Assembly: GCA_964539025.1 (NCBI GenBank)
Contig: CAZIFA010000007.1
Coordinates: 1-64,000 of the forward strand
DNA from: Micavibrio_A sp964539025
GTDB taxonomy: Bacteria > Pseudomonadota > Alphaproteobacteria > Micavibrionales > Micavibrionaceae
Direction of reading: 5' to 3'
Length of the DNA: 64,000 nucleotides
Shown here in pieces: positions 31,627-39,895 of the stretch (position 1 is its first letter; every line of letters starts with the position of its first letter). Under the pieces are notes generated by a model. That model did not search any database, was not told the origin of the DNA, and saw only the letters and a list, made by a program, of their open reading frames with translations. The position numbers and the translations under genes were made by a program.

Positions 31627-32454
31627 ATGCCCGCCGTGTGCATGAATGCGACAGACATACGTTTTACCCAGCTTGGCGCGCCGCGCCGCGTCTGGGCTGT
31701 GTCCGCTATTCATGGTGAGTTGGAAAAACTGTACGCCCTGCACGATGCTATTTTGGAACGGCTACGCCCCGGCGATCGTATCGTGTATTTGGGGAATTAC
31801 ACAGGATACGGCCCACAATCGCGCGAGACGGTGGATGAACTGATTACGTTCCGCCGTCTCGCCCTTTCGCAACCCGGCGTTATTCCATCAGATTTTATTT
31901 ACCTGCGCGGGCGTCAGGAAGATATGTGGCAGCGTCTGTTACAACTGCAATTCACGCATAAACCGGAAAACACGCTTGGCACTATTCTCGAAAACGGTTT
32001 CCGCCAGACGCTGGAAAGCTATGACATCAACGCAGACGATGGTATGCGCGTTTGCAGGGAAGGCGTACTGCCGCTGACCCGCTGGACGAATAAAATTCGT
32101 GAGGCGCTGCGCAAAAATCCCGGCCACGATATTTTGATGACGCAATATCGCCGCGCCGCTTACACGCTCGAAGACGGGCGGTTTCCCTTGCTTTTCGTCA
32201 ATGCGGGGATCGATCCTTCGAAGGCTCTCGAAGATCAAGGCGACTCGCTCTGGTGGTCCGGCGAGGATTTTAATGCGATTACGCAGGCGTACGCGCCGTT
32301 TGAAAAAGTCATACGCGGGTATGATCCGGCCAATTCCGGCGTGCGTATAAACTGTGTTACCGCCTCCCTCGACGGGGGTTGCGGCTTTGGCGGCTCGCTT
32401 GTGGCAGCGGGCGTGAATTCCGGTGGCAAGATACTGGAACTTCTCGAAGCATAA
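31627..32454 (+). CDS. Degenerate metallophosphatase-like protein (probable pseudoenzyme)
   Basis: A 275-aa protein whose layout follows the PPP-type serine/threonine phosphatase family, but with the metal-binding residues replaced. Family GDIHG is SAIHG here (VWAVSAIHGELEKL), GDxVDRG is GNYTGYG (IVYLGNYTGYGPQSRETVD), GNHE is GRQE (FIYLRGRQEDMW), VHAG is VNAG (LLFVNAGIDPSK) and GHTP is GYDP. The C-terminal LDGGCGFGGSLVAAG, which normally follows INIDTG, is retained. It probably lacks phosphatase activity and may bind a ligand or partner. The start could also be the ATG at 31642. Confidence 0.75.
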   Translation: MPAVCMNATDIRFTQLGAPRRVWAVSAIHGELEKLYALHDAILERLRPGDRIVYLGNYTGYGPQSRETVDELITFRRLALSQPGVIPSDFIYLRGRQEDMWQRLLQLQFTHKPENTLGTILENGFRQTLESYDINADDGMRVCREGVLPLTRWTNKIREALRKNPGHDILMTQYRRAAYTLEDGRFPLLFVNAGIDPSKALEDQGDSLWWSGEDFNAITQAYAPFEKVIRGYDPANSGVRINCVTASLDGGCGFGGSLVAAGVNSGGKILELLEA

Positions 32455-32500
32455 GTTGTTGGCACCCTTGAAAAAGCCGCGCGCAGCGCTTTAAGGTTTT

Positions 32501-32578
32501 AACACGAAGATCACGAAAAAAGATGAAGGGCACGAAGAGTTTTGTGATCTTCGTGAACTCTTCGTGGTCTTCGTGTTA
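32501..32578. repeat. Palindromic intergenic repeat, family F variant
   Basis: AACACGAAGATCACGAA...CACGAAGAG is paired with CTCTTCGTGGTCTTCGTGTT (-32578). The following GCCTGCGGTGCT also occurs in the large palindrome near 29055. Confidence 0.75.
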
Positions 32579-32761
32579 AATTTTTTTGCCTGCGGTGCTT
32601 TCCAGTTTTCAGCAGGTATACCCCTGTATTTCCATGAGAAAGTCACAAAGTCTGCACATTCGCGGCGCTGAATTGAAACAGGACTGATCCAATCCGGTTC
32701 GCCGCACGTATCAAGTCTGTAAGTGACCAAAAGCCGTCACATTCAAGAAAGCGAGACTATC

Positions 32762-33649
32762 ATGGCCTATATCGACGATCCCCAAACCCAGAAAGCAAAT
32801 CTTAGCTACATCCGCAAATCGATGGCCGAGCCAATTCTGGAAAAAGATCATGAGTTGGAACTCGCCAAACGCTGGCGCGACAAGGGCGATGAAAAAGCGC
32901 TGCATGAGTTGGTTAGCTCATACACCCGCCTCGTCGTTTCGGCCGCTGCGAAATTCCGCAATTACGGTTTGCCGATGGGCGACTTAATTCAAGAAGGCAA
33001 CATTGGCCTGATGCAAGCGGCTGCCCGCTTCGAACCGGAACGCGAACTGCGTTTTTCCACCTATGCTACATGGTGGATCAGATCGGCGATGCAAGATTAT
33101 ATCCTGCGCAACTGGTCAATCGTCCGTACCGGCACTACGGCTGCGCAGAAATCGTTGTTCTTTAATTTGCGCCGTCTGCGCGCCAAAATCGAACGCGACA
33201 ACGGCACCGAAGGTCTGGGCGACAAAGGCCGCGCCAAAATCGCCAAAGATCTTCAGGTTAGCCTGAAAGATGTTCAGGAAATGGAAGGACGTCTCTCTGG
33301 AGCGGATTCGTCGCTCAACGCGATGGTTTCCGAAGACGGTGAAGAGGAATGGCAAAACTTCCTCAAAGACGACCGCCCGAACCCCGAAGACATCGTCATG
33401 GGCATGAAAGATGCCAAGACGCGGTCTAAATGGCTCGAAGAAGCCTTGGGCACTTTGTCGGACCGTGAACAAAAGATTATTCGTGATCGTCACCTTCAAT
33501 ATGAAACCGTGACGCTCGAAGATCTCGGCAATGAACTGGGCGTTTCGAAAGAACGCGTGCGTCAACTCGAAGCGCGCGCGATGGAGAAACTCAAAGCCAG
33601 CATGATCGACAAGATCGGCAGCCGCGATGATCTGTTTGCTTCGATGTGA
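32762..33649 (+). CDS. rpoH: RNA polymerase sigma-32 (heat-shock) factor
   Basis: Directs transcription of heat-shock and proteostasis genes. The 295-aa protein has region 2 (DLIQEGNIGLMQAAARFEPE, FSTYATWWIRSAMQDYILRN), the RpoH box QKSLFFNLRRLRAKI that distinguishes it from RpoD, and region 4 (LGTLSDREQKIIRDRHL, LEDLGNELGVSKERVRQLE). The ATG at 32762 matches the usual N-terminus. clpX, and probably the J protein, in this window are candidate targets. Alphaproteobacteria often have more than one RpoH. Confidence 0.96.
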   Translation: MAYIDDPQTQKANLSYIRKSMAEPILEKDHELELAKRWRDKGDEKALHELVSSYTRLVVSAAAKFRNYGLPMGDLIQEGNIGLMQAAARFEPERELRFSTYATWWIRSAMQDYILRNWSIVRTGTTAAQKSLFFNLRRLRAKIERDNGTEGLGDKGRAKIAKDLQVSLKDVQEMEGRLSGADSSLNAMVSEDGEEEWQNFLKDDRPNPEDIVMGMKDAKTRSKWLEEALGTLSDREQKIIRDRHLQYETVTLEDLGNELGVSKERVRQLEARAMEKLKASMIDKIGSRDDLFASM

Positions 33650-33659
33650 CAGCCCTTGC

Positions 33660-33758
33660 TGTCATCCCGACCGAACCCCGGCGAAGGCCGGGGGTAGTGG
33701 AGGGATCTATGCACTCTCGGTAAAGGCCAAAGATCCCTCGACTTCGCTCGGGATGACA
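33660..33758. repeat. Palindromic intergenic repeat, family B
   Basis: TGTCATCCCGACCGAACCCC...GAGGGATCTATG is paired with AAAGATCCCTCGACTTCGC...CGGGATGACA. Confidence 0.87.
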
Positions 33759-33798
33759 CTATTGAAATACGGCCGCTATAATGGTGGCCGAAACCAAA

Positions 33799-33831
33799 AC
33801 CGGACGGAATTCCCCTCCCGTCCGGTTTTTT
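33799..33831. terminator. Rho-independent terminator between convergent rpoH and SET genes
   Basis: ACCGGACGG...CCGTCCGGT is followed by TTTTTTA; AAAAC on the other side allows use in both directions. Confidence 0.8.
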
Positions 33832-34237
33832 ATGATACCAACAAAACCTTGTTCAGATCATCGCGCGAAACTTCATCAAAGGCGCGGTAATCGCTGGTGA
33901 TCTCCTCACCCTTTTTGATATCACGCAAAGCGACTTCGTAATTATAACCATCGTCTTCTGCCGCACCCGGTGCAGGCCCTGTATTGGGCACATCGGAATG
34001 ATTGGTGTAAATACCGTGATCGCCGCATAAAAACCATTTCCGGTTCAGAATATAGGCGTAAGTATCAAGATATTGCTGTGCAATTACGGGCAGCTTCGCG
34101 GCGTCATCGACATCTATGACCTGATCAAAGCCTTTGACGAATTCCCATACTTTCGCACCTTCGGGAATATCTTCGCCCGCGAATACGCCCAGACCGTGGA
34201 TAGAACTTTTATCGACATAGGTTTTAACGCAATACAT
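33830..34237 (-). CDS. SET-domain protein
   Basis: A 135-aa protein consisting of a compact SET domain, the fold of lysine methyltransferases that use S-adenosylmethionine. Motifs: SSIHGLGVFAGEDIPEG (N-SET), the NHS-type core in YTNHSDVPNT and the C-terminal GEEITSDYRAFD (ELxxDY-like). Bacterial SET proteins of this size are common and mostly uncharacterised; substrates may be ribosomal or histone-like proteins. No post-SET cysteines. It is transcribed in the same direction as the M48 gene, 30 bases behind it. Confidence 0.85.
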   Translation of the reverse strand: MYCVKTYVDKSSIHGLGVFAGEDIPEGAKVWEFVKGFDQVIDVDDAAKLPVIAQQYLDTYAYILNRKWFLCGDHGIYTNHSDVPNTGPAPGAAEDDGYNYEVALRDIKKGEEITSDYRAFDEVSRDDLNKVLLVS

Positions 34238-34267
34238 TTCTTCCCCCGAAATTTATTTGCAAAAAAA

Positions 34268-35731
34268 TTATTCAACGACCACTTTATAAATCTGCCCGCT
34301 GGTCAGCGCGTTTCCTGTTACGCCGTTCAGCACACGAAAACGTTCTTCCTTATAGGTCGGAAACGCCATACGCGCGGACAGGCTTTCCAGCGTATCGCCC
34401 GCGCCCGCCGTCATCGTCCGGACTTTCATAGGACGGATCGAAACGCGCTCGGCATCCGTCATGGCGCGGAAGGAATAAGTCGTGCGTTTCAACCCTTCGA
34501 CGACATCGGTTCCTACATTTTGCGGAACAGCCATCTGGAAGCGGAAGAACTGGCCCGGTTTCCATTCGATGGCGACAACGCGGATAATCACCGACTTGCC
34601 GTTCGCCGTTCCGGCAAAGGCGGCGGTCGCCGCGCGCATACCGTTGATCGTGACACTTTCCGCACCTGTCGGCGGTTTGTTTTTCATCCAGTTATCGGTC
34701 AGATACTGCAGCGGATCGCGCCCCTGATCATCCCGCCCGGAATCCAGAATGATCACCGAACCTTGCGGATTGGTGGCGATCAATTCCGTCGGGTTGTTGG
34801 CGATGGTGAAACCCTTGGGCACACTGAACGTAAATCCCATTTTGGGGTGATAGAAATTTTCGCCGCGGACAAAGCCCTGATCTTCGGAATCTCCGTATGT
34901 AAGCCCGTTGATCATGGACAGATACACATCACGATTCACGATGCCCGATGGCGGGTATGCGGCGGCAAGCGCGGTTGCATGAGAAACGCGGTCTGCCGTG
35001 ACGGGGTGCGTCGAGAAGTAATTGTACCCATCGCCTTCGCTTTTCCCGGCGATTTTTTGATCAAGTTTTGTCTGAGCATCGAGGCCGTACAGGAATTCGG
35101 CCATTTGCTTTGGGTCATACCCCGCGCGCGCCAGATAACGCACGCCAAGCTCATCTGCCTGGTCTTCTTGTGACCTTGAATAGGATTTGATGTAAAGGTC
35201 CGAGCCTACATTGGCGACCTGCCCCACGGCATTACTGCCTGTTGCCGCCGAAAGAATCGCCGCACCCAAACCGACGAGAACACCTTGCGACATGCGCGCC
35301 GCCGCGTGGCGCCCCGTGATATGGCCGATTTCATGCGCGATCACACCCGCCAGTTCCGCTTCATCATTGGCCAATGCAAGGAGCCCGCGCGATATATAGA
35401 TATATCCGCCCGGCACGGCGAACGCGTTCACGATGGGCGTATCGATGACATAGAATTTATACTGAACATCCGTACGTTCGGTGTTGGCGGCAACTTTTTG
35501 TCCTATGCGGCTGACATATTCCGCGATCGGGCCGGAAACAAATTCACCGTAAGTCTGGCGAACCTTTTCATGCTCGCTCGCGCCGATGGACGCCTCCTGC
35601 CCCACAGGCAAAAGACCGGTGAATTGCTGTTCGCCCGTCGCAGGATTCACCGAGCAGGCTTCGAGCAGGATCGCGGAGCCCAGAATGAGATATTTGCAAA
35701 CTTGCTCTTTCAGGTTAAAACCTTCGATCAT
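34268..35731 (-). CDS. M48 family metallopeptidase, lipoprotein-like, with a LysM-like C-terminus
   Basis: A 487-aa protein. The start at 35731 (MIEGFNLKEQVCKYLILGS) has AGGAG upstream and a lipobox (ILLEAC), so the protein is probably anchored in the periplasmic face of a membrane. The zinc motif is VIAHEIGHITGRH, with the third ligand Glu in SQEDQADELGVRYLARAG. After the peptidase domain comes a region near residues 300-420, then a LysM-like end (GAGDTLESLSARMAF...LTSGQIYKVV). Relatives such as BepA/LoiP act in outer-membrane quality control. Its start codon overlaps that of the divergent SNase gene. Confidence 0.9.
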   Translation of the reverse strand: MIEGFNLKEQVCKYLILGSAILLEACSVNPATGEQQFTGLLPVGQEASIGASEHEKVRQTYGEFVSGPIAEYVSRIGQKVAANTERTDVQYKFYVIDTPIVNAFAVPGGYIYISRGLLALANDEAELAGVIAHEIGHITGRHAAARMSQGVLVGLGAAILSAATGSNAVGQVANVGSDLYIKSYSRSQEDQADELGVRYLARAGYDPKQMAEFLYGLDAQTKLDQKIAGKSEGDGYNYFSTHPVTADRVSHATALAAAYPPSGIVNRDVYLSMINGLTYGDSEDQGFVRGENFYHPKMGFTFSVPKGFTIANNPTELIATNPQGSVIILDSGRDDQGRDPLQYLTDNWMKNKPPTGAESVTINGMRAATAAFAGTANGKSVIIRVVAIEWKPGQFFRFQMAVPQNVGTDVVEGLKRTTYSFRAMTDAERVSIRPMKVRTMTAGAGDTLESLSARMAFPTYKEERFRVLNGVTGNALTSGQIYKVVVE

Positions 35732-36623
35732 GCGGATGCTCCTGCTGACTCTGTTCCTGATCTTCTTACCACACACTGGCCATGCGGAAAACACCCCCGC
35801 GCCTGTTGCTCCCCCTGTTATCAAAGGTGATTTTACGGCGCTGAAACACGTATCTTCGGGCCGCGTCGACAAGGTGATCGACGCCCAGACCATCCTGCTC
35901 AAGGACGGCAAGATCGTAAGGCTTTTGTCCATCGAATATCCCGCCGCTGCGGGTGATGAGCCGGGCGCATCATCCATCGCCGCCAAGGCGCGGCTTGATA
36001 GGCTTTTGCCGGAATCCGCCGAAGTGATGCTGTACCAGAAACGCAACCGTGTTGCCGACGATAAAACGGGCCGCGTCAACCGCATGGGACACATACTCGC
36101 ACATCTCGTTAAGAAAGATAAAGAAGAATGGATCAACGGAACACTGGTCGCCGAAGGGCTGGCGTGGGTTGCAACCGACGCGGCCAATCCCGATATGGCT
36201 GATCAGCTCTACGCGCTCGAACAAAAGGCACGAAGCGGCGGCAAAGGATTATGGGCCAAAGACAGTGGCCTTGGATTGCTTACACCCGAAACCGCATCCG
36301 AAGGCGATGGCGCATTCCGCGTGGTCGAAGGCACGGTCAACCGCGCCGCGACGTCGAAGAACAATCTTTATTTGAATTTTGGCGATGACTGGAAAAAGGA
36401 TTTTACTGTGATGATCTCATCCGAACAACGCCGCCTTCTATCGCGTAAAGGCATCGATCCCATGGCGCTCAGCGGCCAGAAAATCCGCGTGCGCGGCTGG
36501 CTCCGCCAATGGAACGGGCCGCTTATGGAACTGGAAAGCCCGGAAAGGCTGGAGATTTTGTCCACACCCCCTGCCACGGATTCATCCAGAACTGGACAAT
36601 TTGTTCCAGCACAGGGTCAATAA
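35730..36623 (+). CDS. Exported thermonuclease-like (SNase) protein
   Basis: A 297-aa protein with a signal peptide (MRMLLLTLFLIFLPHTGHA). The SNase-like OB domain follows (RVDKVIDAQTILLKDGKIV, RLLSIEYPA, KARLDRLLPESAEVML, DKTGRVNRMGHILAHLV, LVAEGLAWV). The RLxGIDxPE motif reads RLLSIEYPA, so an acidic calcium ligand is altered. A second domain at about residues 185-270 may bind nucleic acid. The ATG shares two bases with the start codon of the M48 gene. The start could also be the second ATG at 35736. Confidence 0.8.
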   Translation: MRMLLLTLFLIFLPHTGHAENTPAPVAPPVIKGDFTALKHVSSGRVDKVIDAQTILLKDGKIVRLLSIEYPAAAGDEPGASSIAAKARLDRLLPESAEVMLYQKRNRVADDKTGRVNRMGHILAHLVKKDKEEWINGTLVAEGLAWVATDAANPDMADQLYALEQKARSGGKGLWAKDSGLGLLTPETASEGDGAFRVVEGTVNRAATSKNNLYLNFGDDWKKDFTVMISSEQRRLLSRKGIDPMALSGQKIRVRGWLRQWNGPLMELESPERLEILSTPPATDSSRTGQFVPAQGQ

Positions 36624-36692
36624 TCCTATTGCATTTTTTTCAAATTATGAAAAAATATCCCCGGTTTAATAAGTTTGCTAAGGACGAGCACC

Positions 36693-37109
36693 ATGAACAA
36701 TCATGACGTAGTTGAATCGCTTCAAAGATATATTGACCACAGATCTATTACGGACAGTGTTGCCCAAGGCGTGCGTATAAACAAGTGCCTCCAAGAAGCG
36801 TTTGAACAAGCTGCCTTAAAAGAAAAACTAATGGCGTTCACCTTCAACCAGAGAAATGGTCACGCAAGCATCACTGTTATTCATCGCGAAGGTATGGAAG
36901 TCAGCCAGTCAGAAGTTGCGTCCGCAGCGGGACGCTTTTTGGCCGATTATGGTATGCAAATGTCCGATATTTCTGTAACGGGCAACAGGGACGTTTTTAA
37001 ACAAGCTTACTCGGGACAGGATTGCTCAAGCGCCATGTTTTTTGATCAAGATTTTTCCAAGTGGCTGCATGAACACACCAAAACTCATCCTGCGCCTGAA
37101 TCCATATAG
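36693..37109 (+). CDS. Orphan soluble protein (138 aa)
   Basis: Begins MNNHDVVESLQRYIDHRSI. AAGGACGAGC precedes the ATG at 36693. It is an alpha/beta protein (AFTFNQRNGHASITVIHREG) with two cysteines (RINKCLQEAF, GQDCSSAMFF). No signal peptide and no recognised family. The region is AT-richer than its neighbours, which may mark later acquisition. It is 40 bases upstream of the peptidase gene, on the same strand. Confidence 0.6.
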   Translation: MNNHDVVESLQRYIDHRSITDSVAQGVRINKCLQEAFEQAALKEKLMAFTFNQRNGHASITVIHREGMEVSQSEVASAAGRFLADYGMQMSDISVTGNRDVFKQAYSGQDCSSAMFFDQDFSKWLHEHTKTHPAPESI

Positions 37110-37149
37110 CTGGACAATCCAATCCTTAATTTGTTAAGTTTTAGGCCTT

Positions 37150-38166
37150 ATGGCCCAGAGCTTCGACAGACCGTTGATCAATGCGACGGAGTACGGTTAT
37201 CGCCGCACGCCGTTGCTCAGCCTGTTCCCTGACATCGTTCCCTATTCATCCGGATTTCTGCCGCTCGATAACGGACATGAAATGTATTGGGAGCAAAGCG
37301 GAAATCCCGATGGCGTTCCCATCGTTCTGATTCACGGCGGACCGGGCGGCGGCACATCGCCGATGCAGCGCCGCTTTTTCGATCCCGATCATTACCGCAT
37401 CATCCTGTTCGATCAACGCGGCGCGGGTAGGTCATCCCCTTTCGGATCGGTCGAACACAACACGCGCGAAAAGCTCGTCGAAGACATCGAAAAACTCCGC
37501 CAGCATTTATCGGTGCCGCATTGGCATTTGTTCGGCGGATCATGGGGCAGCACGCTGGCGTTATCATACGCCAGCCTATATCCAAAAACCTGCATCAGCA
37601 TGATCCTGTACGGCATCTTCCTGATGGAGCAGTCAGAAGTGGACTGGTTCCTCTACGGTATAAAATCCTTCTTCCCCGAAGCATGGGAACAATTTGCGGG
37701 CTTGATCCCTGAAAACGAACGCGACGATCTTTTGAGCGCCTACGAAAAACGCTTATTTTCAGATGATCAGGCCGTTGCCATGGAAGCCGCTATCCGCTGG
37801 TGCTTGTATGAAAGCGCATGCTCGTCGTTAATTCCAAATTATGAGACCATCACGACCGAAGAACAAAAAACGCGGGTCCTGACAATCGCCCGCATTGAAT
37901 GCCATTACTATAAAAATCAGGTTATCGCGCCTGAGAATAGCCTGATCAACCATGTCAATAAATTCCGGACCATTCCATCCATCATCATCAACGGACGGTA
38001 TGATATGCTCTGCCCCATCCGCACCGCCCACAGGCTGCATCTGGCTTGGCCGGAAGCCGATTACGTGGTTGTGCCGGACGGCGGTCATTCCAAACAGGAT
38101 CCCGCCATCCGTTCACGCTTGATCGAAGCGACAGAAAATGCGAAAAGCCTATTCAAACTTATGTAA
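37150..38166 (+). CDS. pip: Proline iminopeptidase
   Basis: Removes N-terminal proline from peptides. The 338-aa alpha/beta hydrolase has the family oxyanion motif VLIHGGPGGGTSP, LFDQRGAGRSSP, the nucleophile Ser in HLFGGSWGSTLALSYA, the Asp in INGRYDMLCP and the His in VPDGGHSKQD. Length and motifs fit peptidase family S33. It ends 14 bases before pgk, whose ribosome site overlaps this gap, so cotranscription is likely. Confidence 0.93.
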   Translation: MAQSFDRPLINATEYGYRRTPLLSLFPDIVPYSSGFLPLDNGHEMYWEQSGNPDGVPIVLIHGGPGGGTSPMQRRFFDPDHYRIILFDQRGAGRSSPFGSVEHNTREKLVEDIEKLRQHLSVPHWHLFGGSWGSTLALSYASLYPKTCISMILYGIFLMEQSEVDWFLYGIKSFFPEAWEQFAGLIPENERDDLLSAYEKRLFSDDQAVAMEAAIRWCLYESACSSLIPNYETITTEEQKTRVLTIARIECHYYKNQVIAPENSLINHVNKFRTIPSIIINGRYDMLCPIRTAHRLHLAWPEADYVVVPDGGHSKQDPAIRSRLIEATENAKSLFKLM

Positions 38167-38180
38167 TGGAGAAATGTGCA

Positions 38181-39386
38181 ATGTCTTTCAAAACCCTTCG
38201 TGACTTCGACCTCAAAGGCAAACGCGTTCTGGTCCGCGCTGACCTCAACGTTCCGGCCAAGGATGGCAAAGTTACGGACACGACCCGTATCGACCGTTTG
38301 AAACCGACGATCGATTATCTGACATCGAAAGGCGCGAAAACAGTTCTCCTCTCCCATTTCGGCCGTCCGAAATCTCCGGCTGATACAGAATTCTCTCAAG
38401 CGTTCCTCGCACCTGTATGCGAAAAAAGCTGGGGCAAGAAAGTGTCGTTCGCCAAAGACTGCATCGGTGATGAAGCCGCGAAAGCCATCGCTGCACTCAA
38501 AGATGGAGATATCGTTTTGCTAGAAAATGTTCGTCTTCACCCGGGTGAAGAAAAGAACGATAACGCTTTCACGATGGAACTGGCCAAGCTAGGCGATATC
38601 TATGTGAACGATGCCTTCTCCGCCGCACACCGCGCACATTCTTCGACCGAAGGCCTAGCCCACCGCATGCCGACGGCGGCAGGGTTCCTGATGGAAGCCG
38701 AATTGAACGCGCTGAACGATGCTCTTGAGTCTCCGAAAAAACCTGTGATCGCTATCGTCGGCGGATCGAAAATCTCCACGAAACTTTCCGTGCTCGACAA
38801 CCTCGTCAAGAAAGTGGATTACCTTTTCCTCGGCGGCGGCATGGCGAACACGTTCCTCGTCGCACGCGGCGTTGAAGTCGGCAAATCGCTGTGCGAACGC
38901 GATATGGTCGATGAAGCCAAGAAGATCATGGCGACGTGTGAAAAAGCAGGATGCGAACTTCTGCTCCCCATCGACCGCGTTTGCGTGACGAAATTCGGTG
39001 AAAACGCACCGTTCGAAATCCGCAAGACCGAAGACATGCCCGCCGAAGAAGAAGCCGTCGATGTCGGACCGGAAACCATCGAAATGCTAGAAGATGTTTT
39101 ATCGGGATGCAAGACCGCGCTATGGAACGGCCCGATGGGCGTGTTCGAAGTCAAACCGTTTGATCGCGGCACGAACGACCTTGCCCGCGCGGTGGCCACG
39201 CTCACCAAAACCGGCGGCCTTGTGTCCGTGGCTGGCGGCGGCGACACCGTCTCCGCATTGGAGAACGCAGGTGCAGCAAACAGCTTCACCTACATCTCCT
39301 CCGCAGGTGGCGCGTTCCTTGAATGGCTGGAAGGAAAAGAACTTCCCGGCGTTGCGGCATTGACAGCCTATAAGGCTGCGGCATAA
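38181..39386 (+). CDS. pgk: Phosphoglycerate kinase
   Basis: Transfers phosphate between 1,3-bisphosphoglycerate and ADP in glycolysis/gluconeogenesis. The start at 38181 (MSFKTLRDFDLKGKRVLVRA) has GGAGAA seven bases upstream and gives the usual length of 401 aa. Signatures are VLVRADLNVPAKDG, LLSHFGRPK, FLGGGMANTFL, WNGPMGVFE and the nucleotide-binding GGGDTVSALE. It lies between the iminopeptidase and an ACT protein; gap or fba are not adjacent. Confidence 0.98.
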   Translation: MSFKTLRDFDLKGKRVLVRADLNVPAKDGKVTDTTRIDRLKPTIDYLTSKGAKTVLLSHFGRPKSPADTEFSQAFLAPVCEKSWGKKVSFAKDCIGDEAAKAIAALKDGDIVLLENVRLHPGEEKNDNAFTMELAKLGDIYVNDAFSAAHRAHSSTEGLAHRMPTAAGFLMEAELNALNDALESPKKPVIAIVGGSKISTKLSVLDNLVKKVDYLFLGGGMANTFLVARGVEVGKSLCERDMVDEAKKIMATCEKAGCELLLPIDRVCVTKFGENAPFEIRKTEDMPAEEEAVDVGPETIEMLEDVLSGCKTALWNGPMGVFEVKPFDRGTNDLARAVATLTKTGGLVSVAGGGDTVSALENAGAANSFTYISSAGGAFLEWLEGKELPGVAALTAYKAAA

Positions 39387-39395
39387 AAAGGATTC

Positions 39396-39821
39396 ATGGG
39401 GGAAACCAACTTTCACAAGCTGATAAAAAATATGAATCCCGTATTGAAAGACGGGACATTTATGTTTTGCTTCTCGCCCCTGCGCCTTCATGAAGTTTTT
39501 GAAAAACACGGAAAGCTCGAACCTGTTGCTACGTTTAGCGAAGACGAAGGCACGACCCTGATCCTACCCGTCGAACAGGCAGAAAAATCGGGGATGGAAG
39601 CCACCTATCGCTGCAGACAGATTACACTTAACGTTAATTCATCGCTAGCCGCTGTCGGCTTTATGGCCGCCATTACAACAAGGCTGGCCGAACACGGAAT
39701 CAGCGTAAATCCAGTATCAGCCTTCCATCACGACCATCTTTTCGTGCCCGCAGACACGGCGGATGAAAGCATGGAGGCTTTACGCTCCTTACAGATCATC
39801 CCGCCTGTTTTCGATTACTAA
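39396..39821 (+). CDS. ACT domain protein
   Basis: A 141-aa protein of the small two-ACT type found next to metabolic genes in alphaproteobacteria. The N-terminal half reads NPVLKDGTFMFCFSP...TTLILPVEQAEKSGM; the C-terminal ACT is ITLNVNSSLAAVGFMAAITT, then HGISVNPVSAFHHDHLFVP. ACT domains bind amino acids or other small ligands; this stand-alone form has no catalytic domain, and its ligand is unknown. It is nine bases after pgk, so probably in the same transcript. Confidence 0.83.
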   Translation: MGETNFHKLIKNMNPVLKDGTFMFCFSPLRLHEVFEKHGKLEPVATFSEDEGTTLILPVEQAEKSGMEATYRCRQITLNVNSSLAAVGFMAAITTRLAEHGISVNPVSAFHHDHLFVPADTADESMEALRSLQIIPPVFDY

Positions 39822-39827
39822 AAATCC

Positions 39828-39868
39828 GGCCCCTGCTTTTTTAAGGCAGAGGCCGCATTCGTTTTTCC
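39828..39868 (+). terminator. Probable terminator after the ACT gene
   Basis: GGCCCCTGC...GGCAGAGGCC is followed at a short distance by GTTTTTCC. A second hairpin GTTTTTCC TGGA GGAAAAAAC follows directly. Confidence 0.55.
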
Positions 39869-39895
39869 TGGAGGAAAAAACAAACAGTTCAGGCC

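Noticed and set aside
34073..35173. Plus-strand frame opposite the M48 peptidase
   Set aside because: No start signal or homology; the HEIGH peptidase is on the other strand.
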